Below are positions 16,684 through 24,689 of a DNA stretch of 64,000 bases, one piece after another (the first letter of the stretch is position 1; the number at the start of each line of letters is the position of its first letter). This DNA is from Flavicella sp965243265 (GTDB lineage Bacteria > Bacteroidota > Bacteroidia > Flavobacteriales > Flavobacteriaceae). A program made the position numbers and the translations under genes. The notes below the pieces were generated by a model. It searched no databases. It had not been told where the DNA came from and worked only from the letters and a program-made list of their open reading frames with translations. The DNA is taken from positions 1-64,000 of the forward strand of contig CBDEUL010000010.1 of NCBI GenBank assembly GCA_965243265.1. Reading direction: 5' to 3'.

Positions 16684-18459
16684 TTACATTCTTTCAGGTA
16701 CATCAATTCCTAAGAGGTCAAATCCTGATTTGATAATTTTTCCTACTTTTTTAGACAATTGTGTTCTGAATATTTTTAAGTTTTCATCTTCACAACCTAG
16801 TATATAAGAGCTTTGATAGAATGAGTTGTATTCTTTCACCAGGTCATAAGTATAATTGGCAATAATTGCTGGACTTTGATTTTTAGCAGCTAGTTGTACG
16901 GTTTCTGGGTATAATTGAATTTGTTTGATAACACTTTTTTCTTTCGCGCTCAACTCAAAATTGTTTACAGGTTTACTGTAGTCGAAATCAGCTTTTCTTA
17001 AAATAGATTGAATTCTTGCGTATGTATACTGAATAAAAGGACCTGTATTACCATTAAAGTCAATAGATTCTTTAGGGTCAAATAAGATTCTTTTTTTAGG
17101 GTCTACTTTTAATATATAATATTTTAAGGCTCCTAAACCAATGGTTTTGTAAAGTTCTTCTTTTTCGCTGTTAGTATAGCCGTCTAATTTTCCTAATTCT
17201 TGTGAAATCGCTTTGGCAGTAGCTGTCATTTCTGAAATTAAATCATCGGCATCTACAACAGTTCCTTCTCTAGATTTCATTTTTCCTGAAGGAAGGTCTA
17301 CCATTCCGTATGAAAGGTGGTGTAAATTTTTAGCCCAATCGAATCCTAATTTATTTAAGATTAAGAAGAGTACTTTAAAGTGGTAATCTTGCTCGTTACC
17401 TACGGTGTAAGTAAGAGAATCAATATCAAAATCTTTAAAACGTTCTATAGCTGTTCCAATATCTTGTGTAATGTAAACAGAAGTTCCGTCAGAGCGTTGT
17501 ACAATTTTTCTATCCAAGCCTTCGTCAGTTAAATCTATCCAAACAGAACCGTCTTCGTCTTGTTCAAAAACGCCTTGTTTTAAACCTTCTGCAACTACAT
17601 CTTTTCCTAATATATATGTATCACTTTCGTAATAATTTTTATCAAAGTTTACTCCCATTGCGGTATAAGTGGTTGCAAAACCATCGTATACCCATTGGTT
17701 CATTTTTTTCCAAAGTGAAATAACTTCTTCATCTCCAGATTCCCATTTTAAAAGCATTTCTTGCGCTTCTAGCAGGAGTGGAGCTTGTTTTTTTGCTTCT
17801 TCTTCTGTTTTTCCTTCAGCAATTAAAGCAGCGATTTCTTTTTTGTATTCTTGGTCAAATTTTACATAATAGTTTCCAACCAATTTGTCACCTTTGATTC
17901 CTGTAGATTCAGGTGTTTCATTGTTACCAAATTTTTGCCAAGCTAACATACTTTTACAAATATGGATTCCTCGGTCGTTGATAATTTGTGTTTTGTAAAC
18001 TTTTTTACCAGCTCCAGCAATAATTTTAGAAACAGCATATCCTAATAAGTTGTTTCTAATATGTCCTAAATGCAAAGGTTTGTTGGTGTTTGGAGATGAA
18101 TATTCTACCATTACCGCTTTTTCATCTTCTTTAGGAGCAGGAGTTCCATAATTTTCAGACACATATACTTTTTCAAAATCATTGATAAAATAATTGTCAG
18201 AAATAACAAGATTTAAAAAGCCTTTTACAACATTAAAATCTTCAACAGCAGCGATGTTTTCTTTTAAATATTCTCCAATTTGAGTTCCAATGGCTACGGG
18301 GTTTCCCTTAATAGTTCTTAAGAGTGCAAATACAACTACAGTAATATCTCCATCAAAATCTTTTTTAGTTGCTTGAAATTCTACAGCATTAATTTCTTTA
18401 TCAAAAATGCTTAGAGCTGCTTGTTTCACAGCGGTGCTTATCGTGTTTTGGATACTCAT
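16684..18459 (-). CDS. argS: Arginine-tRNA ligase
   Basis: The class I aminoacyl-tRNA synthetase of 591 residues carries the HIGH-type motif HLGHIRN in SSPNTNKPLHLGHIRNN, the KMSKS equivalent in MKSREGTVVDADDL, an N-terminal Add-1 domain and a C-terminal DALR anticodon-binding domain ending GIDVPERM. It charges tRNA-Arg in the cytosol. A CAAATTTA (-7 on the minus strand) is at 18480-18487, giving a leader of about 15 bases. The gene is monocistronic. Confidence 0.97.
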   Translation of the reverse strand: MSIQNTISTAVKQAALSIFDKEINAVEFQATKKDFDGDITVVVFALLRTIKGNPVAIGTQIGEYLKENIAAVEDFNVVKGFLNLVISDNYFINDFEKVYVSENYGTPAPKEDEKAVMVEYSSPNTNKPLHLGHIRNNLLGYAVSKIIAGAGKKVYKTQIINDRGIHICKSMLAWQKFGNNETPESTGIKGDKLVGNYYVKFDQEYKKEIAALIAEGKTEEEAKKQAPLLLEAQEMLLKWESGDEEVISLWKKMNQWVYDGFATTYTAMGVNFDKNYYESDTYILGKDVVAEGLKQGVFEQDEDGSVWIDLTDEGLDRKIVQRSDGTSVYITQDIGTAIERFKDFDIDSLTYTVGNEQDYHFKVLFLILNKLGFDWAKNLHHLSYGMVDLPSGKMKSREGTVVDADDLISEMTATAKAISQELGKLDGYTNSEKEELYKTIGLGALKYYILKVDPKKRILFDPKESIDFNGNTGPFIQYTYARIQSILRKADFDYSKPVNNFELSAKEKSVIKQIQLYPETVQLAAKNQSPAIIANYTYDLVKEYNSFYQSSYILGCEDENLKIFRTQLSKKVGKIIKSGFDLLGIDVPERM

Positions 18460-18600
18460 ATGTGCTAAAATTTGAAGTGCAAATTTAAGAATATTTGCTT
18501 GGCTATAGGTGGAATGTTCAAAAGATATTTTTTATCTGAAAATAGTATAAAAACGTTGTGTTATAGCATCTGTTATATAGAAAAGGAAAGCGTAAATATG

Positions 18601-18633
18601 TTGTTTTAGCAACTAAATTAAAGGTTATCTTTG
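18601..18633 (+). promoter_or_regulatory. Flavobacterial promoter of the YkgJ gene
   Basis: A TTG at 18601-18603 and TATCTTTG at 18626-18633 are separated by 22 bases, within the TTG-N17-23-TAnnTTTG consensus. The start codon follows 23 bases after the -7 element. Confidence 0.65.
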
Positions 18634-18656
18634 CAAGATATAAAACAGCGAGGTTC

Positions 18657-19196
18657 ATGAGAAATATGCAAGACCGTTTGGCAACATTGCTTAAAGATGC
18701 TAAAGAAGTAGAGAAAGATTCTAAAAAATATTTTCAACGTTTGAAAAGACGTACACCTAAGACATTAGATTTAACAATGCGTGATTTACACGAGGCAGAG
18801 TTTGAAAAAACGGATTGTTTGGAGTGTGCCAATTGTTGTAAAACGTCAAGCCCTATTTTTACAGAAAAGGATATTCAAAGAATATCGAAGCATTTTAAAA
18901 TGAAAGAGATTCAGTTTATGGATCAGTTTTTAGAAAGAGATACGGACGATTTTTATGTTTTAAAAAGTGTTCCTTGTCATTTTTTAGATGAGGTAGATAA
19001 TAGTTGTACCATTTATGATGTACGACCTAAGGCGTGTGCAGAATATCCACATACGAATAGGAAAAAGTTTATTCAGATTACAGATTTAACGGTTAAGAAT
19101 ACTGAAATATGTCCTGCGGCATTTACTATTGTAGAAAATTTAAAGAAAGCAATTCCTTTAGGGGGAAAGGCAACTAAGGAAACAAAGTTTAAGTAA
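18657..19196 (+). CDS. YkgJ family cysteine-cluster protein
   Basis: The 179-residue protein has the CxxCxxCC motif (CLECANCCK) followed by a second cysteine set in VPCHFLDEVDNSCTIYDVRPKACAEYPH. This arrangement defines the YkgJ/UPF0153 family, thought to bind zinc or an iron-sulfur cluster; its biochemical role is unknown. The N-terminal 50 residues are charged and helical. Met at 18657 fits the promoter; a second Met three residues later is possible. The protein is probably cytosolic. Confidence 0.85.
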   Translation: MRNMQDRLATLLKDAKEVEKDSKKYFQRLKRRTPKTLDLTMRDLHEAEFEKTDCLECANCCKTSSPIFTEKDIQRISKHFKMKEIQFMDQFLERDTDDFYVLKSVPCHFLDEVDNSCTIYDVRPKACAEYPHTNRKKFIQITDLTVKNTEICPAAFTIVENLKKAIPLGGKATKETKFK

Positions 19197-19209
19197 TATT
19201 GCATTCTCA

Positions 19210-19566
19210 ATGTTTGTACATTTATTGAGGCGTTCTCGTTTTTTTGTCTGTTTTTATGGAGATTCGATAGTAGAGACAGAATTGTATGCCAAAAACTTTC
19301 AAATAAAATGTAAAGAGAACAAGGCTGTTTTTACAATAGAAATAATAGAAAAGGGATTAGATTTTATAAAGTATCAAACCCTTCGGAAAGAAGAGCTTGA
19401 TACTTTTGTTATAGAGGATTCTTTTATAGTTCGTAAATTCATACGTTTTTTAGAGCAGCACCCAGAAATAAAGTTCTTTAATCTTCAAATTGTAAATTCT
19501 GATTTTAAGATTAGAATTAAACAAGTAAAAGTAAAAAGTGCGAGTTTGTATTTGTTTACGTATTAA
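19210..19566 (+). CDS. Hypothetical protein (118 aa)
   Basis: The frame lies 13 bases after the YkgJ gene on the same strand and ends 8 bases before a convergent gene. The sequence mixes beta-type stretches (AVFTIEIIEK, FFNLQIVNSDFKIRIKQVKVK) with a helix, and has no signal peptide. I recognise no family. The start is uncertain: no clear ribosome-binding site is visible and the N-terminal 20 residues look less protein-like than the rest, so the true start may be further in. Confidence 0.45.
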   Translation: MFVHLLRRSRFFVCFYGDSIVETELYAKNFQIKCKENKAVFTIEIIEKGLDFIKYQTLRKEELDTFVIEDSFIVRKFIRFLEQHPEIKFFNLQIVNSDFKIRIKQVKVKSASLYLFTY

Positions 19567-19574
19567 GTAGATCT

Positions 19575-19859
19575 CTAGTTGCTTTGTGGAACAGAAGCTT
19601 TTTCTTTTATTTCTACAATTGAATTGATTGTAAAATCTGTACTATTTTTATGTTCTTCAAAAAAGGCAACAAGTTCTTTCCTAACTTTTCTTAGTTTTTC
19701 TATCCTATCTGTAACATGCGGAGCAAGGCTTCCTTTTTTTACTTTCAGACTTAAGTTTTTACACTTCTGGAAGTTGATTTTATCATCTAATAAGGTTAAA
19801 ATGAGATCCTTTGATTCTTCGTTATCAAAAATTCCATCAATAAGTTTAAATGTTTTCAT
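19575..19859 (-). CDS. Conserved hypothetical protein (94 aa)
   Basis: The small charged protein begins MKTFKLIDGIFDNEESKDLILTLL and continues with a helical, lysine-rich centre. I recall flavobacterial proteins with the same start (MKTFKLIDGIF) but no known function. It is divergent from the LysR-type regulator 84 bases away, an arrangement often seen between a LysR protein and a target gene, though nothing else links them. Confidence 0.65.
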   Translation of the reverse strand: MKTFKLIDGIFDNEESKDLILTLLDDKINFQKCKNLSLKVKKGSLAPHVTDRIEKLRKVRKELVAFFEEHKNSTDFTINSIVEIKEKASVPQSN

Positions 19860-19942
19860 GATGTTTTGTTTTTAAACAAATTTAGAGTTTATTAATTATA
19901 ACTTTTTATTTATATTTAATATGTGATACATAAAATATATTT

Positions 19943-20851
19943 ATGAACTATACGTTAAACCAATTAAATATTTTCTTAAAAATTACGCAGGTAAAGAGTG
20001 TTACGAAAGCAGCAGAAGAGTTGCACCTTACACAACCAGCAGTTTCTATTCAGTTGAAAAATTTTCAAGATCAATTTGAAATCCCTTTAACAGAAGTGAT
20101 TGCAAGAAAAATTTATATCACTGATTTTGGAAAAGAAATAGCTACAATGGCAGCTTCTATATTGGAAGGGGTAGAAGCTATAAATGCTAAAAAGGTAACG
20201 TATGCGGGTAAAGTTTTTGGAAAGTTAACGATCTCTATTGTTTCAACAGCTAAGTATTTGATGCCCTTTTTTTTAAGTGGTTTTATGCGTAAATATCCAA
20301 ATGTAGAGTTGGTAATGAATGTAACTAATAAAGCTAGTGTAGTAGAGGATTTAGAAAATAATAGAGTTGATTTTTCTTTAGTTTCTTTAATGCCAGATAC
20401 TATTAATTTGGAGAGATTAGATTTGTTAACCAACAAGCTTTTTTTAGTGGTGGGAGCTAATGTAGAGATGCCTAGCTTAAAGAATCCTATAGAGATTTTA
20501 GAAAAATTACCTTTAATTTATAGAGAAGAAGGTTCTGCAACACGTTCTTTGATGGAAAAATATATCAAGACTAAAAAAGTAGCTGTGGTTAAAAAGATAG
20601 AATTAACTTCTAATGAAGCTGTAAAACAAGCTGTTTTGTCGGGTATGGGCTGTTCAATAATGCCTTTGATAGGGATTAAAAACGAGGTTGAAAAATGGAA
20701 TCTTAAAATATTCGATTTGGATGGTTTACCAATAGAAACACAGTGGTCATTGGTTTGGCCTAGTGGGAAAAAGCACACCCCTTTAGTAAAAACATTTTTT
20801 GAGTATTTAGAAGCTCATAAAGAGCAGATAATCAAAGAAAATTTTCAGTAA
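19943..20851 (+). CDS. LysR family transcriptional regulator
   Basis: The 302-residue protein has a winged helix-turn-helix at residues 1-60 (LNQLNIFLKITQVKSVTKAA, LHLTQPAVSIQLKNFQ) and a C-terminal periplasmic-binding-protein-like effector domain (about residues 90-295). LysR proteins sense a small ligand and activate or repress nearby genes; the ligand here is not evident. It is divergent from a 94-residue hypothetical gene, its most likely neighbour target, and convergent with the NamZ gene. Confidence 0.92.
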   Translation: MNYTLNQLNIFLKITQVKSVTKAAEELHLTQPAVSIQLKNFQDQFEIPLTEVIARKIYITDFGKEIATMAASILEGVEAINAKKVTYAGKVFGKLTISIVSTAKYLMPFFLSGFMRKYPNVELVMNVTNKASVVEDLENNRVDFSLVSLMPDTINLERLDLLTNKLFLVVGANVEMPSLKNPIEILEKLPLIYREEGSATRSLMEKYIKTKKVAVVKKIELTSNEAVKQAVLSGMGCSIMPLIGIKNEVEKWNLKIFDLDGLPIETQWSLVWPSGKKHTPLVKTFFEYLEAHKEQIIKENFQ

Positions 20852-20866
20852 ACTAACATAGTTCTG

Positions 20867-22162
20867 TTATTTGTAGAGGAGGTATTTTTTTCTAATTTTT
20901 TTAAACTTTTCAATGTCTTTTTTCCAAGAGTGTTCTATTTCTTTTACGGATGTTTTTTGCTCTAATTGTTTTTGCAATTCAGTGTTTCCAGCGTGTATAG
21001 TAAACGTTTTTCCAAAAAAGTTTTCAGGTGTTTTTGTATAAGCATCTTTTAACCATTTGATGTTTACTTTAGAGATTTTTTGTTCTTTAGACAAATCTAC
21101 TCCATAACATAATTTGTTTTTATGCTTAGGGTACTTTGAACCAAAATTAGGTTTAGGAGTGTATTTAAAATTGGTTTTAGGAAACCAAGGAGCTCCATAA
21201 CGTTGAAATTGAAATTCAGTTCCTCTTCCTGCATTGATAGTGGTACCTTCAAAAAAACCTAAACTAGGGTATAAGTTTATTGAAGTGCTATTTGGTAAGT
21301 TAGGAGAGGGGCGTATGGGTAAATTGTAGGAAGTAGTATGTGTATAATTTTTTAAAGGAATAACAGTTAGGTCGCACTTGATCTTATTTTTTAACCAATG
21401 CTCTCCGTTAATCATTTGTGCATATTCACCAATTGTCATACCATAAACAAGAGGCACTTCGTGCATACCAACAAAACTCTTGTGTTCTTTTTTAAGAGTA
21501 GGACCGTCTATATAGTGACCGTTAGGGTTAGGGCGATCTAATACAACTACAGGAATGTTACTTTCAGCACAAGCTTCCATTACATAATGTAAGGTAGATA
21601 TATATGTGTAAAAACGTACTCCCACGTCTTGGATATCAAAAATAACAAGGTTTATATCTTGTAATTGCTCCTTGGTAGGTTTTTTGTTTTTACCATAAAG
21701 AGAAATAATAGGCAATCCTGTTTTTTTATCAATACCGTTAGCAACATGTTCGGCGGCATCAGATTTTCCTCTAAAACCATGTTCAGGAGAAAATACTTTT
21801 GAAATAGCTACACCTCTTTGGAGTAATGAATCTACTAAGTGAGTGTATTGGTTTTGCGTATTGTTTTTAAAAATCACAGAAGTTTGATTTGCTACAATAG
21901 CAATATGTTTACCTTTTAGTAAAGAGCTGTATTTTTCTGTAGAGTTAGCACCTACCTTAACTGTTTGTGCAGTGCAAGAAATAGAAAATGTAGAAACCAA
22001 TCCTAAGATTAGTAGAGTATTCTTTTTAGCAGAGACCAATTGCTTATTTTTTACTATTGAGTACTTGATGTTTGAGATATAAAAGTTACTAAGAAATAGG
22101 AATAACCAGATACCCACTACCAAAAAAATATATGTATTTTTGAACTCGAACAATACTTCCAT
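20867..22162 (-). CDS. namZ: NamZ-like exo-beta-N-acetylmuramidase (DUF1343)
   Basis: The body matches DUF1343/NamZ proteins, which remove terminal N-acetylmuramic acid from peptidoglycan fragments: FSPEHGFRGKSDAAEHV, IFDIQDVGVRFYTYISTLHY, VLDRPNPNG and EGTTINAGRGTEFQFQRYGAPWF are visible. A lipoprotein-like signal (LLILGLVSTFSISC) lies near residues 50-64. Before it the ATG at 22162 adds a second hydrophobic segment and leaves only 6 bases to the divergent permease gene. A TTG at 22039 would give a normal lipoprotein N-terminus, so the true start may be internal. Confidence 0.85.
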   Translation of the reverse strand: MEVLFEFKNTYIFLVVGIWLFLFLSNFYISNIKYSIVKNKQLVSAKKNTLLILGLVSTFSISCTAQTVKVGANSTEKYSSLLKGKHIAIVANQTSVIFKNNTQNQYTHLVDSLLQRGVAISKVFSPEHGFRGKSDAAEHVANGIDKKTGLPIISLYGKNKKPTKEQLQDINLVIFDIQDVGVRFYTYISTLHYVMEACAESNIPVVVLDRPNPNGHYIDGPTLKKEHKSFVGMHEVPLVYGMTIGEYAQMINGEHWLKNKIKCDLTVIPLKNYTHTTSYNLPIRPSPNLPNSTSINLYPSLGFFEGTTINAGRGTEFQFQRYGAPWFPKTNFKYTPKPNFGSKYPKHKNKLCYGVDLSKEQKISKVNIKWLKDAYTKTPENFFGKTFTIHAGNTELQKQLEQKTSVKEIEHSWKKDIEKFKKIRKKYLLYK

Positions 22163-22168
22163 AAAAAA

Positions 22169-23404
22169 TTGAATTACGAATTATTTTTAGCCAAACGTTT
22201 TACTTCTGCTAAGCAGCATAAAAGTAGTATATCAGCTCCAATAATAAAAATAGCAATTAGTGCAATAGCTTTGGGTGTTGTTATGATGTTGATAACAGTG
22301 GCAACGGGGGTAGGGCTGCAAAATAAAATTAGAGATAAGATAGCTGTTTTTAAAGGACATATTCAAATTACAAATTTTGACAGCAATAATTCAGAAACCA
22401 ATCAAACACCCATATCTAAAAATCAGAATTTTTATCCGAAATTTTCTAATGTAGAAGGTATAAAACATATACAAGTTTTTGCTTTAAAAGGAGGTGTTAT
22501 ACGAACTGAAAAAGATTTTGAAGGTGTCATTTTTAAAGGTATTGGGGCAGATTATAATTGGACTGTTTTTAAAGATTATTTAATGGCAGGGCAGTTGCCT
22601 AAAATGGGAGATACACTAACGAATAAAGTTGTTATTTCTAAAGTTATATCAAACAGACTAGGACTGCAAGTAGGCGATCGTTTTGATACTTATTTTATTA
22701 AAGACAATCCAATGAAATTGCCTAACAGAAGAATTTTTGAGGTAGGAGGAATTTACAATTCAGGATTTAAAGATTTTGATGAGAATTATATCTTGGGAGA
22801 TATTAAGCAGGTTCAGAAATTGAATAAATGGACTCCCGATATGGTGGGAGGCTTTGAGGTTTTGGTAGATGATTTGGAGAGTTTACAAGAAAAAGGAAAT
22901 CAGGTATATGCAGAAATTGATTCACGATTGAATAGTGAAACAATTTTGGAAATTTTTCCAACAATATTTGAGTGGTTAAAAGTATTTGATACCAATATTA
23001 TCATCATCATTATTATTATGGTTTTGGTAGCAGGAATTAATATGATTACAGCTTTGTTAGTCTTGATTTTAGAAAGAACACAAGCCATTGGGATTTTAAA
23101 AGCCTTGGGAAGTAATAATTGGAGTATTAGAAAATTGTTTTTATACAATGCTTCTTATTTGATTTTTAGAGGACTCTTTTGGGGGAATGTTATTGGTTTG
23201 ACATTGTTATTGCTTCAAAAATATTTTGGAATTATTCAATTAGATCCTGAAACGTATTATGTTTCCGTAGCACCTGTATATTTAGATTTTTGGGCTATTC
23301 TGGCATTGAATATAGGAACCTTGGTATTGTGTTTAATCATGTTACTAGTTCCATCATATATCATTACAAAAATTAGTCCTGCAAAGGCAGTGAAGTTTGA
23401 GTAA
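22169..23404 (+). CDS. FtsX-like/LolE-type ABC transporter permease
   Basis: The 411-residue inner-membrane protein has an N-terminal helix (about 25-50), a large periplasmic MacB-like domain (about 50-270) and three C-terminal helices, the FtsX/LolCE arrangement. It starts with TTG (reads MNYELFLAKRF, the usual flavobacterial N-terminus). Such permeases pair with a separate ATPase and extract lipoproteins or other envelope cargo; no ATPase gene is adjacent. A -7 element TATTTTTG at 22135-22142 fits a leader of about 20 bases; I see no -33 TTG at the right distance. Confidence 0.88.
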   Translation: MNYELFLAKRFTSAKQHKSSISAPIIKIAISAIALGVVMMLITVATGVGLQNKIRDKIAVFKGHIQITNFDSNNSETNQTPISKNQNFYPKFSNVEGIKHIQVFALKGGVIRTEKDFEGVIFKGIGADYNWTVFKDYLMAGQLPKMGDTLTNKVVISKVISNRLGLQVGDRFDTYFIKDNPMKLPNRRIFEVGGIYNSGFKDFDENYILGDIKQVQKLNKWTPDMVGGFEVLVDDLESLQEKGNQVYAEIDSRLNSETILEIFPTIFEWLKVFDTNIIIIIIIMVLVAGINMITALLVLILERTQAIGILKALGSNNWSIRKLFLYNASYLIFRGLFWGNVIGLTLLLLQKYFGIIQLDPETYYVSVAPVYLDFWAILALNIGTLVLCLIMLLVPSYIITKISPAKAVKFE

Positions 23405-23430
23405 TAAAGAAGAGTAGGTAAGAGGAAAAG

Positions 23431-23482
23431 AATAAACTAAAAGCTCCCATTTCTATATAGAAATGGGAGCTTTTAGTTTATT
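23431..23482. terminator. Perfect 52-bp palindrome acting as bidirectional terminator
   Basis: The whole 52 bases are self-complementary, with 23-base arms around a TATATA centre; the core is AAGCTCCCATTTC / GAAATGGGAGCTT. It separates the convergent permease and TlpA-like genes and carries A and T runs at the arm ends. The AAATGGGAGCTT core is also in the terminator at 1709-1740. Confidence 0.85.
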
Positions 23483-23516
23483 AGGATTGAAGAAAAAGAA
23501 AAGTGTATAATGAATA

Positions 23517-24545
23517 TTATAAACCTAGTTCATTTAATAAGTTTTCTAAATTAGGATTAGAAGGTCTTGGTGCATTTGCACTAACTATATTTCCTTGCGG
23601 ATCAATTAAAATAAACCTAGGAATTCCACTAATTTGGTAAGCTTTAGAAAAGCTTTTGTCTTCACCAGCAAATAATTGGATACCTCCCATTTCTTTTTCT
23701 TCAATCATGTCTAACCATTGTTGGTGTAGTGTAGGTTGATCTATAGAAATACTAACAAATTCAATATTTTTATTGTGGAATTTTTTTTCGATTCTTTTTA
23801 AATGTGGAATTTCTATTTTACAAGGTCCACACCAAGTAGCCCAAACGTCTATATATACATATTTACCTTTTAAATCATCTAATGATGTAGTTCCTCCTTT
23901 TGCGTTTTCGTAGTTTACAAATTTAGGTGAAGGACTTCCGGTTGCAGTAGATTTAAGGATTGTATGTTGAGCTGCATAGTTGTTTTTAAGTTCGCTGTAA
24001 ATAGCTGTGTTACTTTCTTTTTCAGCCGAAGCAAAGTCAGGATCAAGAGCAGGGTATTTATCAAGAATAGCATTTAATGCTTCTTGTAAATTGTTTAACT
24101 TTTTATCAAAGTCAGCTTGCTCTAAAACAAAGTAATCATTAGGGTTTAAAAGTCTTTTGCTTATTTCTATTTTTTCTAAAATATAATTTGAGTTTTCAGA
24201 TCCTTTACCTGTATAAGTAATTTTGTTATTTAGGTTTGTTGCATCAGCATTTAAAATAATATCAAAACCATTTTTTAAATAAGTATAAGCACTGGCATTC
24301 CCTATAATAATACCATAGAAGTTTTCTTCATAGGTTTCTATTAGTTTTTCGCTTTTTAAATGCAATGTATCTTTAAAAGTTCCATCTGTTCCAATTGCAA
24401 TTTCTTTACTGTAATTGTTATTGCGTATTGTAATTGTTTTTTGAGATGTGTTTTCAATTTTTCCAGAAATTGTAGCAAAATTTTCGCTTTCTTTTTCACA
24501 AGAAATAATAGCTAATAGGACAAGTAGTAGACTTAATTTCTTCAT
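23517..24545 (-). CDS. TlpA-like thiol-disulfide oxidoreductase lipoprotein
   Basis: The 342-residue protein starts with a lipoprotein signal (MKKLSLLLVLLAIISC, lipidated Cys16), followed by a DUF4369-like beta domain (about 20-200) and a C-terminal thioredoxin domain with the active site WATWCGPC. This layout is widespread in Bacteroidota, where such proteins keep periplasmic or outer-membrane-attached thiols reduced. It is a single gene between two terminators. Confidence 0.9.
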   Translation of the reverse strand: MKKLSLLLVLLAIISCEKESENFATISGKIENTSQKTITIRNNNYSKEIAIGTDGTFKDTLHLKSEKLIETYEENFYGIIIGNASAYTYLKNGFDIILNADATNLNNKITYTGKGSENSNYILEKIEISKRLLNPNDYFVLEQADFDKKLNNLQEALNAILDKYPALDPDFASAEKESNTAIYSELKNNYAAQHTILKSTATGSPSPKFVNYENAKGGTTSLDDLKGKYVYIDVWATWCGPCKIEIPHLKRIEKKFHNKNIEFVSISIDQPTLHQQWLDMIEEKEMGGIQLFAGEDKSFSKAYQISGIPRFILIDPQGNIVSANAPRPSNPNLENLLNELGL

Positions 24546-24630
24546 AAATATTTATTAAGGTTTTAGTTTGTAAATATAAGCATTCACAAGTAGTTTTTAG
24601 AGTCGAGATATTTTAAATTTGATGACAATA

Positions 24631-24662
24631 AAAAAGCCTTTGTTATACTAACAAAGGCTTTC
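24631..24662 (-). terminator. Terminator of the pdhA-E2 operon
   Basis: A 12-bp stem (AAAGCCTTTGTT / AACAAAGGCTTT) is followed on the minus strand by a T run, 28 bases after the E2 stop. Confidence 0.88.
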
Positions 24663-24689
24663 AGTATTATTGATACTATCAAAATCTGT

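Noticed and set aside
22990..23030. ATC/ATT repeat tract in the permease gene
   Set aside because: It encodes an isoleucine-rich membrane helix; the triplet repeat keeps frame and fits the protein.
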